64,000 nucleotides of DNA from Amoebophrya sp. A120. Lineage: Eukaryota; Sar; Dinophyceae; Syndiniales; Amoebophryaceae. The stretch lies in NCBI GenBank assembly GCA_905178155.1, contig CAJINV010000007.1, forward strand, positions 1,705,341 to 1,769,340. The letters are read 5' to 3'. Shown one piece after another: positions 11,401 to 22,301 of the stretch (positions within the stretch are counted from its first letter, which is position 1; each line of letters begins with the position of its first letter). The position numbers and the translations under genes are program-made. A model generated the notes under the pieces. That model was given only the letters and a program-made list of their open reading frames with translations. It had not been told where the DNA came from and did not search any database.

Positions 11401-13739
11401 CCGGCGAGGTGGAGATCGACGGGAAGCGTCTGAAAGCGCGGTCGGCCTACAGCAAGATGAGCGCGGCGCCAACGCAGTTGCAACAAATGACCATGATCAA
11501 CAGTGGGGGAAATGCTGGGGCGGGAGGACAAACAGGGGGGATGATGCTGCCGGCGTATAGTAATTTTCCCACTGCTGGTCCTGGTGCAGGTTCCTCCGAT
11601 GCCCAGAACAACTACACTTTTGCACCCCCACACCAGAGTGCAGCGCGCGCGGCGGGAGCATTGAGCACCATGAAGACAGGCAGTCAGGAAAAGATTGAAA
11701 TGACTCTCGGGCCAAACAGAAACGACGGGGGCCTCTTTTCGGACGGTAATATAATAGCTTATAGCGGCCTTGAGCCGCCGTCGGTGGATGAGGCTGACGA
11801 CAGTAAACTCGTGCACCAAGCTCAACTAAACAGTAAGCGGCAGCTGGTAACATTTGGCCCCGGAAATAATAACAAACCAAGCCTCCAACACTCGGAACAT
11901 GATATTAACACTTCTCCTATATTAATCGGGGACAATCACGACGACCCTAATGAGATAGGCGCAGCAAGGTCGTCGAGCCAAAGCACACAACCACAGTCGG
12001 GAACTTTTCTCACAACGGCTTCCAGTAGCACGTCGGGTTCCTCTGCCCTACCCAGCAGTATCGACTGGACGACGAAAGTGTCCAACCCATCCGACGGCCG
12101 GGCCGGGGGCGGAAGCTTTGCCGCGCAGCTGCCTCCCGGTTCGAAACTTTCTTCCGCGGGGCATCTCGCCTCGGGGGTGTCATACGATTTGGAGCCGCAG
12201 CCACCCAATACGATCATGTCCAACACTTCGAGTTTGTATCTCGGGACCCTCGGGGAGCATCCGCATGGGCTCCAGCACCTGACGAACACCTTACCACCTG
12301 GAGCTCCTGTAGTCGGGGGTCCTCAACACCAAACCGGGCTTGCTCAGGGCATCAATCCCGCTGGGACCACCCTCGCGACGACCACCGGGGCGGCGCACCA
12401 GCATCTTCAAATGCGGAAGCTGGATTTATCGTCCCCCAATATCCCTGGCGGGTTCGCGAAGGCCGCTGTTCTAGAGGATGAGATGATCGGAACGCCGCGG
12501 GAGATCTACTTTGGCCACGAGACGCTCGGCTTCGTGGTCACCAGCTTCGGCGCGCGGGTGGAGCACACGGGGGCCAAGCACACCGTGGAGGCGATTTCGG
12601 ACGACGTGTTTTGTGCGTGTTTGTCCGGACAGGACTTCAACCGGTTACTCCGCCCTCTCGCGGAGCAACTCACCACCGCGGCCAGCTGGGCGAAGCGGCA
12701 ATCGGCGATGGAGATCGTGAAGCGGAACTCCGAAACCCACGCGCTGGAGCAGGAGATGGCGAATCTGAAGTTTTCCCACTTGGCAAAGCAAGCCATTCTC
12801 GGCTACGGGGGCTTCGGGGTGGTCAGTCTGGAGAAAAACCTCCTCACCGGGAAAGCGTACGCGCTGAAGTCGATCCGGAAGGGGTGGGTGGTGAGCCACA
12901 AGCTGGAAAAAGCGGTCTTCACCGAGAAGAAGCTGATGCTGCTGTGCCGGAACTGCGACTTCGTGGTCCGCTTGTTGGCGACCTTCAACCTGCGGAACGC
13001 CCTGTGCATTTTGATGGAGCCGATGCTGGGCGGAGAACTGTATCACCAGTACCACACCAAAATGTTCCACGGCGATAGCAAGAAGGCGCGGTTTTATTGC
13101 GCGGCCACCATTGAGGCGTTGCACTACATGCACGGCCGGAGCATCCTCTTCCGGGATCTGAAGCCCGAGAACCTCTTGCTGGACGTCGACGGACGGTGCA
13201 AGCTGACCGATTTCGGGCTGGCGAAGCAAACCATGACGAAGACCTACACCACTTGCGGCACGCCGGACTACTACGCGCCGGAGATCATCGCGCACACGGG
13301 CCACCACTTCGGCGTGGATTGGTGGACGCTGGGGGTGATGCTGCACGAGTTCATGTCCGGGCACGCGCCGTTCGAAGCCAGCACCGCGCAGAAAACGTAC
13401 GCGCTGATTCGACGCGGGGTCACCTTCGTTCGGTTTCCGTATCGCGGGAGCGATCCTTTAGCCGTCGACCTCGTGATCCAACTACTGCAAGCGAATCCAG
13501 AAGACCGGTTACCGATGAAGCCGGATGGGGCGACTCTGTTGAAAGAGCATCCCTGGTATTTCAAGGCAGATTTTGTCTGGCGAGATTTCGAATCGAAAAA
13601 GATGCCCGCGCCTTTCAAACCGGATCTGCGCGGGATGTTCGATACGCGACAGTTCAAGGCTCTCAGCGAGAAAGATGTGCCCGATGTCTTTGATTCGCAT
13701 TATGAGGATCCGAAGAACGGCTGGGATATAGGCTTCTGA
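8433..13739 (+). CDS. giant intronless cGMP-dependent protein kinase, PKG-2
   Basis: A single 1768-codon frame, about twice the length of the neighbouring PKGs, because long low-complexity segments are inserted in and between cNBDs. cNBD1 begins at about residue 20, contains the SH3-like module (about 90-130), then a Lys/Glu-rich insert (about 135-245), and ends with an intact cassette FGEQSLLRNCARDASV. A Thr/Ala/Pro-rich linker follows (about 310-450). cNBD2 starts near 530 and is split by a Gly/Ala/Asn-rich insert of about 290 residues. Its cassette FGHVAVLEHRTTIATV lacks the conserved Glu and Arg. cNBD3 (from about 930) is also split, by about 340 residues, and is degenerate. The kinase domain (about 1449-1730) has LGYGGFG, RDLKPEN (about 1574), a canonical DFG (about 1591) and [12 protein letters not shown]. 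Only one intact cyclic-nucleotide site suggests altered cGMP cooperativity; this is inference. Confidence 0.92.
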   Translation: MFLPAPRAIVDLTTANQKLFFRGRLRECLKDIPLFSKLSVAQRENLGQAMMLEQLVPGAVVCNEGEEGDMMYVLLQGLLEVQTCDHSFLKKGHTCQLAVDCTIKGEKYPRGTRGVIDKVDLSRGFPYTFRVSDTRTKGEKKEKKRKTKATPKSQEEKSASSGSDKELPSGDEAGEGGGEMNIKGEKKNKKKRKNRSMGSAEQTQSEDSEPRSGAEGQDEEATDSLKQGLAVVKKKAKSKDNAAEQETKDTAIRGRLAGYELEPLEDSELFKPKTIAFLRPGDYFGEQSLLRNCARDASVIVPPNLVELMEQQRLRTSSRLGSSFLLHKHDSSATLGGNMLLKKMASSGTVINQKTPTSPESAAEQQMTGGAQQEVELVAVTPITTPAAGDTPAPSPPPETTDSPNGAPASAPAAAADKTGTTTTNLVTSVFSDKSNTSLHSAVSTTSRDQKIDPNACIVACLEKKEFERLNLRRDIVFPTRPAVRVVEEDVEKRLKGKDLRKTEHERQFLLQALRDDVLLREICDLDEKDLVHMVEMAYKRTVTSNEIITHEGDLFAHECYIVQSGEYQCIDHVTVMGSSDGAASSANTTTTATGSAETRTNNYVFGEAGLQAAGIQTAGANFTGGTTGAAGAGLNTAGGGILKRMQTNSALSTQPPGTAAGTAANSPTVTIAAPTPSRNKKVSKVALLANKFGGAKPINLLPTPSPGMSPKGLLSSEQQDGGGTLANDDTSTGAVSTAKNYTATKNKQGQASSNWLSLSNILGFGDKSSTTREQRGGTQGRDLASWITESEQQDGTTTSPPGQELRNSNSPYMNNGAKGQAFSKNKLHHMQSFADFTTPPKMNWNNVNNLFGTLSNREMKSHERAHARYNERLLKQMFTPSGGLKPGDLFGHVAVLEHRTTIATVRCVSEVGTLWVLDRVAFRAVVRRNLQARLQKYVTVIRNIPEFNALLVEEVEALAECFYLKYFAKRERIQTKQDSSQQTFFILLSGEVEIDGKRLKARSAYSKMSAAPTQLQQMTMINSGGNAGAGGQTGGMMLPAYSNFPTAGPGAGSSDAQNNYTFAPPHQSAARAAGALSTMKTGSQEKIEMTLGPNRNDGGLFSDGNIIAYSGLEPPSVDEADDSKLVHQAQLNSKRQLVTFGPGNNNKPSLQHSEHDINTSPILIGDNHDDPNEIGAARSSSQSTQPQSGTFLTTASSSTSGSSALPSSIDWTTKVSNPSDGRAGGGSFAAQLPPGSKLSSAGHLASGVSYDLEPQPPNTIMSNTSSLYLGTLGEHPHGLQHLTNTLPPGAPVVGGPQHQTGLAQGINPAGTTLATTTGAAHQHLQMRKLDLSSPNIPGGFAKAAVLEDEMIGTPREIYFGHETLGFVVTSFGARVEHTGAKHTVEAISDDVFCACLSGQDFNRLLRPLAEQLTTAASWAKRQSAMEIVKRNSETHALEQEMANLKFSHLAKQAILGYGGFGVVSLEKNLLTGKAYALKSIRKGWVVSHKLEKAVFTEKKLMLLCRNCDFVVRLLATFNLRNALCILMEPMLGGELYHQYHTKMFHGDSKKARFYCAATIEALHYMHGRSILFRDLKPENLLLDVDGRCKLTDFGLAKQTMTKTYTTCGTPDYYAPEIIAHTGHHFGVDWWTLGVMLHEFMSGHAPFEASTAQKTYALIRRGVTFVRFPYRGSDPLAVDLVIQLLQANPEDRLPMKPDGATLLKEHPWYFKADFVWRDFESKKMPAPFKPDLRGMFDTRQFKALSEKDVPDVFDSHYEDPKNGWDIGF

Positions 13740-14624
13740 TGACACGAAGAAGAAGATCATGTTGATCTGGCCTAATTTCTTTTGCCTGCAGCTTCGATCG
13801 ATAGTCCTCACGGGGGTAGCTTTGGTGGTGTTTATTTCCGACCCCAGCGCTTTCAACAGGAGCAGAAACGAAATTTTTCAACATCGCACTCTCGTGGTTC
13901 TGGTTTCGTATTTGAGACAACGCATAACATCAGTGCGCGGGGGCTTTTCCCGAATCTTCTGAGGATGTTTTTCATCGTCATTGCTGATTTGTTACCGATG
14001 GATGTGCTATACTAGCTGTGTTCCTCACAAGCGAGAGAGTCTGAAACAGTAGAAAAAACCACTCTTCCACCTTTAGGCTCAGACCTTTACGCTCAGACCG
14101 GCTTTCTACTGAAATATTTGAACAATGAATGTAAGTATGTAAGACTTTCTTCTGACTGTTTTGGTTATTTTTCGCTCGTTTTGCTTTCCTCGGTTCTCCC
14201 ACTTCTCTGTGCTTGCGTTATTTTGGATCCGATTTTCTTGCTTGTCGTTGTTCTTCGTTTTGATGTGGTTCATAAGCAGCTCACACAGTAGAAGGAGAAC
14301 AATTCTACTAGTTCGTAGTTTTGATTTGCTATTGCTTCCACGACGACCTTTCATCAAAAAACCATAGAGATTTGCTCGCTCCTTTCCAAGAAATTTGTGG
14401 TCATTGGACAACGGAAGTCGTTTTGTGCACCTTCGACTTGTGGTCGTCTCACAGCGAAGCGCATACTCTTTCAGGACAGAAAATTGGCCGTCCCAGCACT
14501 GAGACTGACGGTTGAGTACGACGAGTCAAGATCTTGGTCCTGCTAGTGCTCCTTTTTGTCGTTCTTCGTCATCTTTACGTTCACGCACTGCATTTGCACA
14601 TACCTTCATCCCACAAAGAATAAG
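13740..14624. other. intergenic, no gene seen
   Basis: AT-rich sequence without a recognisable coding exon. Open frames of 70-100 codons on both strands have no domain signature. Confidence 0.5.
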
Positions 14625-17600
14625 ATGATCGATCCTGTTGAGGTTCTCCAGGTCCATGAGGCTACGGGTGTTTCTGCGTGGTACGCTGCGGAGGTGGTGG
14701 ATTGGAGCGATGACAAACTGAAGTGCGCTATCGATGCGGACACAACGGTGGAGGTTGACTTTAGCTGCGTCAGGCTCGCTATGCATTGCAAAAGCATGAT
14801 CGCGCTAGTTGTAGTAACAATTGCACTTCTACAGCCTTTGCATCTCTACGTTGAAAAGTTGCAATGGAAAAGAAGAGTTGTAACAAACGCTGAACTCGCT
14901 CACGACGAGCAGCGAAATTTGTCAAGCAAGGTTGCAGTTACTACGAGCGCGATACGTTTTGCGCAGGATACTGGCAAAGGATCAAGCGGCCTCGAACGAA
15001 GCGTTTCAGCCACAGGTACCTTTGCTTTAGTGGCGCTTGAGTGAAAATCAAAATTCATTATATCTTGTTCGATATTGTTTTGTATTTGTTCTTGTTGTGT
15101 ACCAGCCACATATTGTTTACAGTTGATGCTAGAGCCTCTACCTGAAGCCGAGACCACATCGCTCACAGTGGCAAGAAAATCTTCCACAATACTCAAACCC
15201 AAAGCCCGGCACCGTGTGTGAAGTTTTGAAGCAAGGGCCTCTGAAAGCGCTGGGATGGCAGCAATGCTGCATAAAGCAGATTCGAGACGACTTCTATTTC
15301 GTGTACCAGGGGGATCCAGCAAAGTATTGGTTGATAAATTTTAATTACTTGTCTACTTGACAGTAGGTACGTTGTGCTTGTGATGTTGTCTACCTCTTGC
15401 CTGCGCCTGCCACAAACTCAAACCACCTGCATAACTGCATTTGCAGGTTTGTGCGTGATGAGCCCCCGGTATTCGATGAACAAGCGTTTGAATTAAAGAT
15501 ACGAATAAAACGCTATCACTCCTATCAGCTCATGGATCGTGGAGCGGTCGAACCTGCGGCCGATCCAGGATAGCAGCAGCAGCGGCGGCGGTTCCTCAGG
15601 TTTGTCCTTCCAAAACGTATCTCGGGAGGTCATCCCCTTGGAACAGGAACTTTCGGCCTGGGTCACAGACGGCGCCGGGGACGCGGATGCCTGCCTTCAG
15701 CAGGTGGCATCCAAGGTGGGACTGCTCATCTGTCGCGGTGGCTTGAACAGCGAAACAAGCAAGCCCGAAGTGGTCATGGTAGGTATAAAGGAAAATAACG
15801 ACAATATTATACGACTCTCATGTTTTAGTGACCACTCGTGATCATCATGATCATGTTTGATATTCATATTACCAGAAGCAATCTTAGAAGCGAGGCCTTT
15901 CAACTTGATATGCGTGCTCATATCGTTCTGACACTGGCTATGACTAAGACTTCTATGCAAGAACGTTGAGAGTTGCAGTTTGATGTCACGACTGTACCTG
16001 TAGTGATAAGACATATCATCCACACCAACTTGAGGTGAGAAAGTCGCACTCCGGCGCGGGCGCATGCTGCTGAGCACGCACTTGAAGCACCAGAAGTCAA
16101 TCCAGCAATTCCATGTGAAGCGGGAGAAAAAGATGAAAGCATTGGTATCCTGAGTAAAAACGTACCCACACCAGAGTCAGGATGGGGATTTTGCAACACA
16201 AGCCTCGGAGTTTTGTGAGTCACGCATGACAAGTTGCACTCTGCAGTGTAGTGCAGGTTAGCAAGTGCAGCCGCGTCACAGATTCATCTGCTCATCCTGT
16301 TCACAGCATCACAAATTCCAAAACACGACTGGAAATGGCTCTCATGGGGATGCGCATTACAAGTCTTCTTGTCTTTGCAAATCTGCATTACAACTCTGGT
16401 GTGGGTACGTTTTTACTCAGGATAATTGGATGAGCAGCGGAACAAATACAGCGACAAATTTTCGCATGTATCTATCATTTTGAAATTTCTGATTAACAAA
16501 AATATATAGTTTTTCTCGAGATGTATGAGCATGATAATGATGTACAGGAGCGTGGTCATCTTGGCTAGTACAACCTCCTCTTCACAAAACTCAGAGACGA
16601 CACACTAAGATGAATCAACTATATCAGGAATGGGTCGCAGAGGGTAAGTGCGCCGGTATGATTGTCGGCAAGGAAGGGAAAAACGTAAAGAGGGTTCGTG
16701 CGGCGCACGGCGTCGAGATCCTCATTGATGACGAGGAGGACGGTTCGGTTAAAGTCCGCATCTACGGTGACACGCAGGAGCAGGTGGACAAAGCGCGGGC
16801 AGAGCTAGAATACGTGCGGGATGAATTCCAGGTGGAGAAGAACCTGGTCGGCTGGGTCCTGGGGAAGAGACGGGCGAATCTGAATGACATCCAGGAGCAG
16901 AGCGGGATCGGGCAATGCATGTATACATAGTTTTGCTTTTAGGTGGGTGCGTGGTTTTTAGTTGCATGGTTCTTTCATCAATTACATCTGGTATAGTACA
17001 TGATTTTTCATCTCGTAGAGGTTCTTCTTCTTCTTCTTCTTCTTCTTCTTCATTGCTTTCACTGCATCACAGCTTCGACGGCGACAGGAATGTTGTCACG
17101 TTGATCGGTCTGAAGGAGCAAGTGCAGGACGCAATGATGCTGCTAGAGGCACACTGCACCTACAACGACGTCTATCAAGAGATGGATGAGGAGCTTGCGG
17201 AGCTTGAAAACGAGCTCGACCGCGGCAACAGGGGCGCGGGGAGAGGTGGTATAGGATGGCTGCGTCTTTCGATATTGCATGAAACACATCTTGACTCTTG
17301 CACTTTCTCATGCATGAAAATGATGGAGATCGAGATGGACTATACGCTGGATCTGGATGATGTCTTCGTCTTCACTGATAGAAGATCGGCTACCACAGGT
17401 ACTAAGGGTAAGGGAAAGCGTGGCAAGGACAGCGAGTCTATGCATCGGAAATGTGTCTGGGTATGGAAGATTGCTAGATTTGCCACGCATGTTTGATATG
17501 ACTCGAGACTCTGTGATGTAGGGACGTGAAGAAAAGGTCGGGCCCTCTTGTCTGTCATGCAAAGCCGCAGCCTGTGCCTGGGCTTGCCATGCGGAACACG

Positions 17601-18835
17601 CAACACATACTACTACTAGGAGCCCAAAAGTTCAACGTCATGCTTGGCTGCGTTATAATGTTGCAGTGCGCCTAGGATTCACTTTTAGCATTACAGCCTT
17701 CTCGACCCAGACATGTTTGCACTTGATAGAGTCCTCCTCCGCCCGCCCGTCCTCCTCCTCAAAGTCCAAGAAGGGATCGGGGAAGATAGGCATCGCAAAA
17801 GTATCGTCCTAGTATGAATTGTCACATGACAAATTTTTCCAGAAGGGAACCCGATCAGTTTGTAATGCTGAACAAGACTTATCTAAAAGACAAAAACAGA
17901 GAGAGCTGCGTTCATGGCGCAGCAAAGGTGAAATAATAAGTAGCTACGAGTGCTGCGTCAATACTTTTGCACAGGATAGAGGAAGGGCGAGCGCAACTCG
18001 CGCAGCAACTACAGTTCCGCGGCGGACAGTCCGGAGGACGGTGCGGGAGAACCAAGACAGCAGGGCAGAAACAGCAACAAATCGGTCGGGAAGAAGGGAC
18101 GCAACAACATAACTGTTGTCACCCGTACCGCGGATGTGGAGGAATACGATAAGAAAGAGGAGGATTACCCGAGTTTGACGGAAGCTGCAATGACGCCGTC
18201 AAACCGCAAGAGTCGCGGGAAAAAGAAGGGGCAGAACAAGAACGACAGCAGTGGTGCAGCGGATGTTGACAAGAAGGATAACGATAGTGGTACTGCTGAC
18301 AAGACCGCCGACCAACCGGACAAAGACAGCTCCGCCACCTCCAAGCAGGACAGCTCAGCCTCCAAGGTCGTCGTAGCCGGCGCGAGCAACTCCACAGCGA
18401 CTCCGGTCGTGAACAGCGGGTCAGCGGATGACGCTTCGCCGGGAACGACCATGGCCGCAACTCCGTCATCCTCCTCGCAGAAGAAGCAGCGCGGCCGCCG
18501 CTCAGGGGTATGCATCGCAAAAGTACTTTTATCGCGCGCATTATTATGATAATCTGCATATGCAAATCCAAATTTTTAGTTGAGAAGAGCAACTGGAATT
18601 GTCATGTTGCATAAGGCAAAAGCAAAAGGTTCGACCTGTCTGTCATGCGTGGCTGCAATTTGAATGTATACGAGTGCGATGGTTGATATTTATATTTTGC
18701 GTTGCATACGAGGGAAATAAGGACGACTTGGTGAATGAAAACGACACGTCAAGCTCGCCGGCGGGAAAGGGCGCGAAGAATCTGAAGGCGGAAAGCACTA
18801 ACACGATCTCCACAACCACAGAGGTGGAGGCGTAG
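14625..18835 (+). CDS. FMR1/FXR-like Tudor-KH RNA-binding protein 1
   Basis: Spliced gene whose assembled protein follows the FMRP order. Tudor/Agenet 1 is 14625-14779 plus 14976-15015 (VEVLQVHEATGVSAWYAAEV). Tudor 2 is 15169-15329 onward (GWQQCCIKQIRDDFYFVYQG). A KH0-like region lies at about 15530-16145. KH1 is 16430-16467 plus 16610-16920, with GKEG in VGKEGKNV. KH2 and a following helix are 16610-16920 and 17073-17245 (LKEQVQDAMMLLEAHC). A basic low-complexity tail follows at 17399-17438, 17734-17786, 17984-18508 and 18714-18835. The KH2 loop is GKRR instead of GxxG. Introns at 15016-15168, 15330-15446, 16468-16609, 16921-17072 and 17246-17398 are GT-AG; five others are introners. Boundaries near 15470-15535 and 15782-16040 are not resolved. 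FMRP-family proteins bind RNA and ribosomes in the cytoplasm. Confidence 0.85.
14780..14970 (+). mobile_element. introner, family B
   Basis: This 191-bp element runs from TATGCATTGCAAAAG to a right end GATACGTTTTGCGCAGGATA. The TSD is CTCGC (14775-14779) against CTGGC (14971-14975), one mismatch. Excision restores the Tudor 1 end (CVRLAKDQAASNEAF) in frame, while leaving it in introduces a different frame. Confidence 0.85.
16146..16424 (+). mobile_element. introner, family A, forward orientation
   Basis: This 279-bp element has ends TATCCTGAGTAAAAACGTAC and the exact inverse ending ACTCAGGATA. The TSD is ATTGG (16141-16145 and 16425-16429), perfect. Excision joins KKMKAL to DEQRNKYSDKFSH, matching the helix that precedes KH1 in FMRP proteins. 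Confidence 0.92.
17022..17050 (+). repeat. TTC microsatellite in an FMR1-like intron
   Basis: About ten TTC units lie 22 bp upstream of the AG at 17071-17072 inside the GT-AG intron 16921-17072. The tract may serve as a long polypyrimidine tract. Confidence 0.9.
17439..17728 (+). mobile_element. introner, family C
   Basis: This 290-bp element has left end TATGCATCGGAAATGTGTCT; the right end is the inverse of TATCAAGTGCAAACATGTCT. The TSD is GAGTC (17434-17438 and 17729-17733), perfect. Excision joins RGKDSE to SSARPSSSSKSKK in frame. Confidence 0.87.
17787..17978 (+). mobile_element. introner, family B
   Basis: This 192-bp element has left end TAGGCATCGCAAAAGTATCG and right end ACTTTTGCACAGGATA. 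The TSD is GAAGA (17782-17786) against GAGGA (17979-17983), one mismatch. Only 53 nt of exon separate it from the family C introner on its left. Excision keeps the basic tail open through 18508. Confidence 0.82.
18509..18708 (+). mobile_element. introner, family B, diverged flanks
   Basis: This 200-bp element has left end TATGCATCGCAAAAGTA and a right end ending TTTTGCGTTGCATA. The putative TSD is AGGGG against CGAGG, two mismatches. Removing the element plus 5 bp joins RGRRSG to GNKDDLVNEN in frame up to the TAG at 18833-18835, which supports the call despite the poor TSD. Confidence 0.72.
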
Positions 18836-19945
18836 TTGGTTGAGGTCTAAAAATACTGCTGGGGGGCGTTTCAAGATCGGGCGAAACGGAAACAGATTTC
18901 TAACATATAGTAAAAACTATTTATTGTTCAGCTTCAGGGCGGGGGTACTTCGACTTGCTGTCACAACTGTGTCTGTGACAAGCATCCTATCCAACCACCT
19001 CTACTTGTATACGTTCATATACAACACGGCGATTCATAGGTTCTATTCTTCTACTTTTTCACTCTCAATTAAACTCTTTTTCTACTCCATTTTCTCGAAG
19101 AACTGATCTGTATTTAGAAGTTGTCACATAACTCCGAGGTTTCTACCGAAGCTCGTGACAGCAGATGTTTTACTTGATCGCGAAATGTAAAGGAAAAGGC
19201 TAGTACAGTTTTCAAAATTGGTTCAGTTGGTTCCATCAAAAAGAGGTCTAAAACTGGCCGATACTAGCAAGCTTATATATATGATTTTGTTTGTCTCCTT
19301 TTCATCTTGTTTCATTTATGATATAAAAAACTTTTCCTAGTGCTGGTTGACAAAGAAGCAAAGGTGCAACTACCGACTCAGAACTACTTTTCGTTCTGAT
19401 TGTATTGTCCAGAAAAACTACCTCGAGCACCAAGTACCGCGGTAGTAAAGTCAACGGCTGGAAGCATTAGCGATAGATGAAATTGACCAAGGAGCGTATA
19501 ATTTTCAGAGGGGAATAAAATATAAATATTCTCCGAGGTCACTTCTTTTTTGTTGGGAGTACCACAAGAGCAAGTCAAAATTTATGATGTGCAGCACTTG
19601 ACATTTCGTACTCGTTTTTGTATATATTTGAGGCGATATTGCTTGTCAGATGCTTTTTGAATGCCTTGCTTGATCGCTATTTTGGCCGACGCTGTCAGTG
19701 TCGAACCTAAACTGAACCTGGATTGAAGTTTTTTGTTTTTCGAGCACTTGTGAAAAAAAAAGAAAATTGCTCAGCAGAGACTCTATGCTTGTTGTATCGG
19801 ACTGATTGGTTCAAGAGGCAAAATTGAATCGGCTATGCGCCGCTCTGTTTGTGCTGTCGCTAGCTACTACAAAGCGAAGGCTGACGCCGATGGAAAAGTT
19901 TCTCCATTCGTTATCGTGTCGATTTGATGCCCCTGCGTTCAGTAC
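18836..19945. other. intergenic AT-rich stretch, no gene seen
   Basis: Nothing recognisable on either strand. Base composition is clearly AT-rich until an abrupt change near 19950. Confidence 0.5.
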
Positions 19946-21450
19946 TCACGACGCAAGGGCGCCCCCCCCGGGTTCCTTGTTCATAAGCGGCGGCGCCTGC
20001 AGTGTCTCGGCTGCATGGGGGTGGCGCCGCGCCCCGGCGGGGAGGCGCCACCGCTGCGGCGCTTTTGGAAGATTTGGCGGAGGCGGCCCATACGCGCGGC
20101 CCCGCGCCGCGGCCCCTGTCCCGTGTGGTTTTGCTTTGCCGTGCTTTGTGAGGGGCCTGCCAGGGTTGTTGATTGGGCATGGGCGTCAGCCTGTCGGGTT
20201 TCAGGCTGGGGACGCACGGGCGCCGAGACGGGCGCGCGTATTGGGTGGCCCCGGCTTTGGGGGGCGCCGGTGGGTCCCCTGTTTCGTGTTTTCTCTGGCG
20301 CCCGCCGCGCCGGCACTCTGCCCGCCGCCGATGGGGGGCCTTTTCTTGTTGGCGGCGCCGGACTTGGACATGATCCCGAAAAGGGTGAACGCCGCCAAAA
20401 GCCCGAAGGAGGAGGAGGCGAAAAGCGTGCCGAAGGTCTCCGCCGGTGTGGCTTTCTCGGCGATTGTGCCGCCGTTGTCCCCGTGCCTGCGTGCCTTTGG
20501 ACGGCCGGCCCTCTTTTGCGCGCGCGGTATTATTTCCCGGGGCCGCGCGTTGCAAGTTGTATGTCGGAAAGTTGACCGATCCCGATGCGCTATCTGGTGC
20601 AGCGAGCTCGACGCGGCCGATATTCCAGTCGGTTGCGCCTTAAGTCTTAAATGAGGCCCGGTTTGGGGAGGATGGCGACATGGCGGAGCTCGATCAGTCC
20701 TCAGAAGGCGGCGACTTCGGGCCATTCGCCTGCTCCCTTGGCAGCTCGAAGGGAGGAGCCTCCGCCAGTCTGGTTCTTTAGAAGGGGAGCCCGCCCGGGC
20801 CCCTAAGGACCCGGCGCAGCGAATTGGTGGGGCGCTTGGTTGCCTGGCATCCGTGCGGGGCCCGGCTTGGGATTAGGTTGCGGCCCGCTCGGCGAATGCG
20901 AAGGAAAGCGGCCCCGCGAAGGGGCCCCCCGGTGGTCATAATGCGCGTGGCCGTCCGCGCGCGCCGCCGCGCGCGGATTGATTTCTTCGTGAAAGAACAA
21001 AATGGCGCGAAGTTTTGGAAAGATGCAGCGCCACAACGCGCAAAGCGCAGATCGGGGCGAAGGGCGGCAGCGAACCAGCGCGAGGGCTTTTCGGGCAAAG
21101 AACCAACCGACCGCCCAGGTGTTCATGGTGTTGGGCGACTGGAAGGACACTTGCGAGCTGAAGAAGGGGGAGCGTGCGGCCGAATTCACCCGGTGGGCCT
21201 TCAAAAAAATCGCCAAGGCCGCCCGCCGGGCGGCCGCCCGGCCGGCGATTGGCGGGAGCCAAGCCCGCCAACCCCGTCCGGCGGCGCCCCTCCGCCAAAC
21301 GTGCGCGCCCGCCTCGCCAGGTAGCTCGCTCGCTGGGGGGCGTATGGTCGGGCTAGGGCTTTTTCTTAGTGTGTTAGCTTGTGGCGCCGCGCCCGACGCC
21401 CCGTCCGTGTGTGCGTTCGTTGCGCGGGAGCTTATCTGATTGCGTTTCCT
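19946..21450. other. GC-rich island 1, origin unknown
   Basis: Composition jumps to strongly GC-rich for about 1.5 kb between AT-rich flanks. Several overlapping open frames (up to about 280 codons) appear on both strands, as expected when stop codons are rare, and none shows a recognisable domain. The 11-mer GGGGCCGCGCG at about 20539 also occurs in the second island (about 55799 and 56129). No rRNA, tRNA or known transposase signature was recognised. It separates the two FMR1-like genes. Confidence 0.6.
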
Positions 21451-22301
21451 GTTGCTTCTCTGATTGCGGTTCCTGCGCATTGGTTTCCTGCTATGAACCG
21501 CCGGCCGCGTGTGTTGGGTGAGCGGTTGTGGTTGGTGTCTCTCCGTTGTGTCTCTCGGGCATACAGTTTGTTCGGTTCTTGGGCACACGCTACATGGATG
21601 CATCTCTGTCTATCTTTGGCATCCGATCATGGCATTTTCTGCTTTGGCTGGCCGGCTGAAAGTAAAAGTAGAGAGGACAGTTAGCGAAAGCGCCAAGAGA
21701 TTTTTCTGGCGTTGGGGTTGGCGCTCATCGAGGCATCTCCAGCATGTTTCAAAGAAATCGATCCCCTCGCGTTGGTTTCCTTTCTTCTGAACTCGGTTGT
21801 CGTGCTGTTTTTGTCAACTCCAACAGGCCTCATCATGTCGATGACGATGTCGATAATCTAGTAGCTGCAGCTGTAGCAGCACATCAGCTGCTTTTTTAGG
21901 AGTTACGAACAGAGCACCAGACAACCAGCCTGTCGATGTTTTGTCGGACTATAAGTTTACGCACTCAGGAGCAGCACCGTTCACGAACTAATATGTAACG
22001 GAGGGGTCCTCGACTTTCGACATTGAAAGCGCAACCGGGCCCGCCTGCGTGTTTGCCTCTGACCGGCTCGTTTCATGTCCTAGGTCGTTCCTTTCTGCTT
22101 CTAATATCTTGTCCTGCTGCGTGTTTCGTCTTGACTTTTGACGAGTAGTGGGAGTGCCACCAGCAGCTGCTCCTGCGCTTCACGCCGCCGACGATTTTTG
22201 GTCTCGAGAGTACGTACAAAAGCGCCTGTCTCGACGTAGTGCCATCATTGTTCAACCACCTGGTAATCCGAAGTCGCTGTGAGGACGTCCCTCCGTCCAC
22301 C
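21451..22301. other. intergenic, no gene seen
   Basis: Composition returns to normal. No recognisable coding exon. The right end is probably the 5' untranslated region of the next gene. Confidence 0.5.

Noticed and set aside
17246-17398. Possible introner in the first FMR1-like gene
   Set aside because: It has TATAGGATGG near its start and a TGCATGA motif, but GT-AG borders fit the frame and no TIR or TSD is visible.
19806-20654. 282-codon open frame in GC island 1
   Set aside because: Same composition artefact; competing frames on both strands and no recognisable motif.
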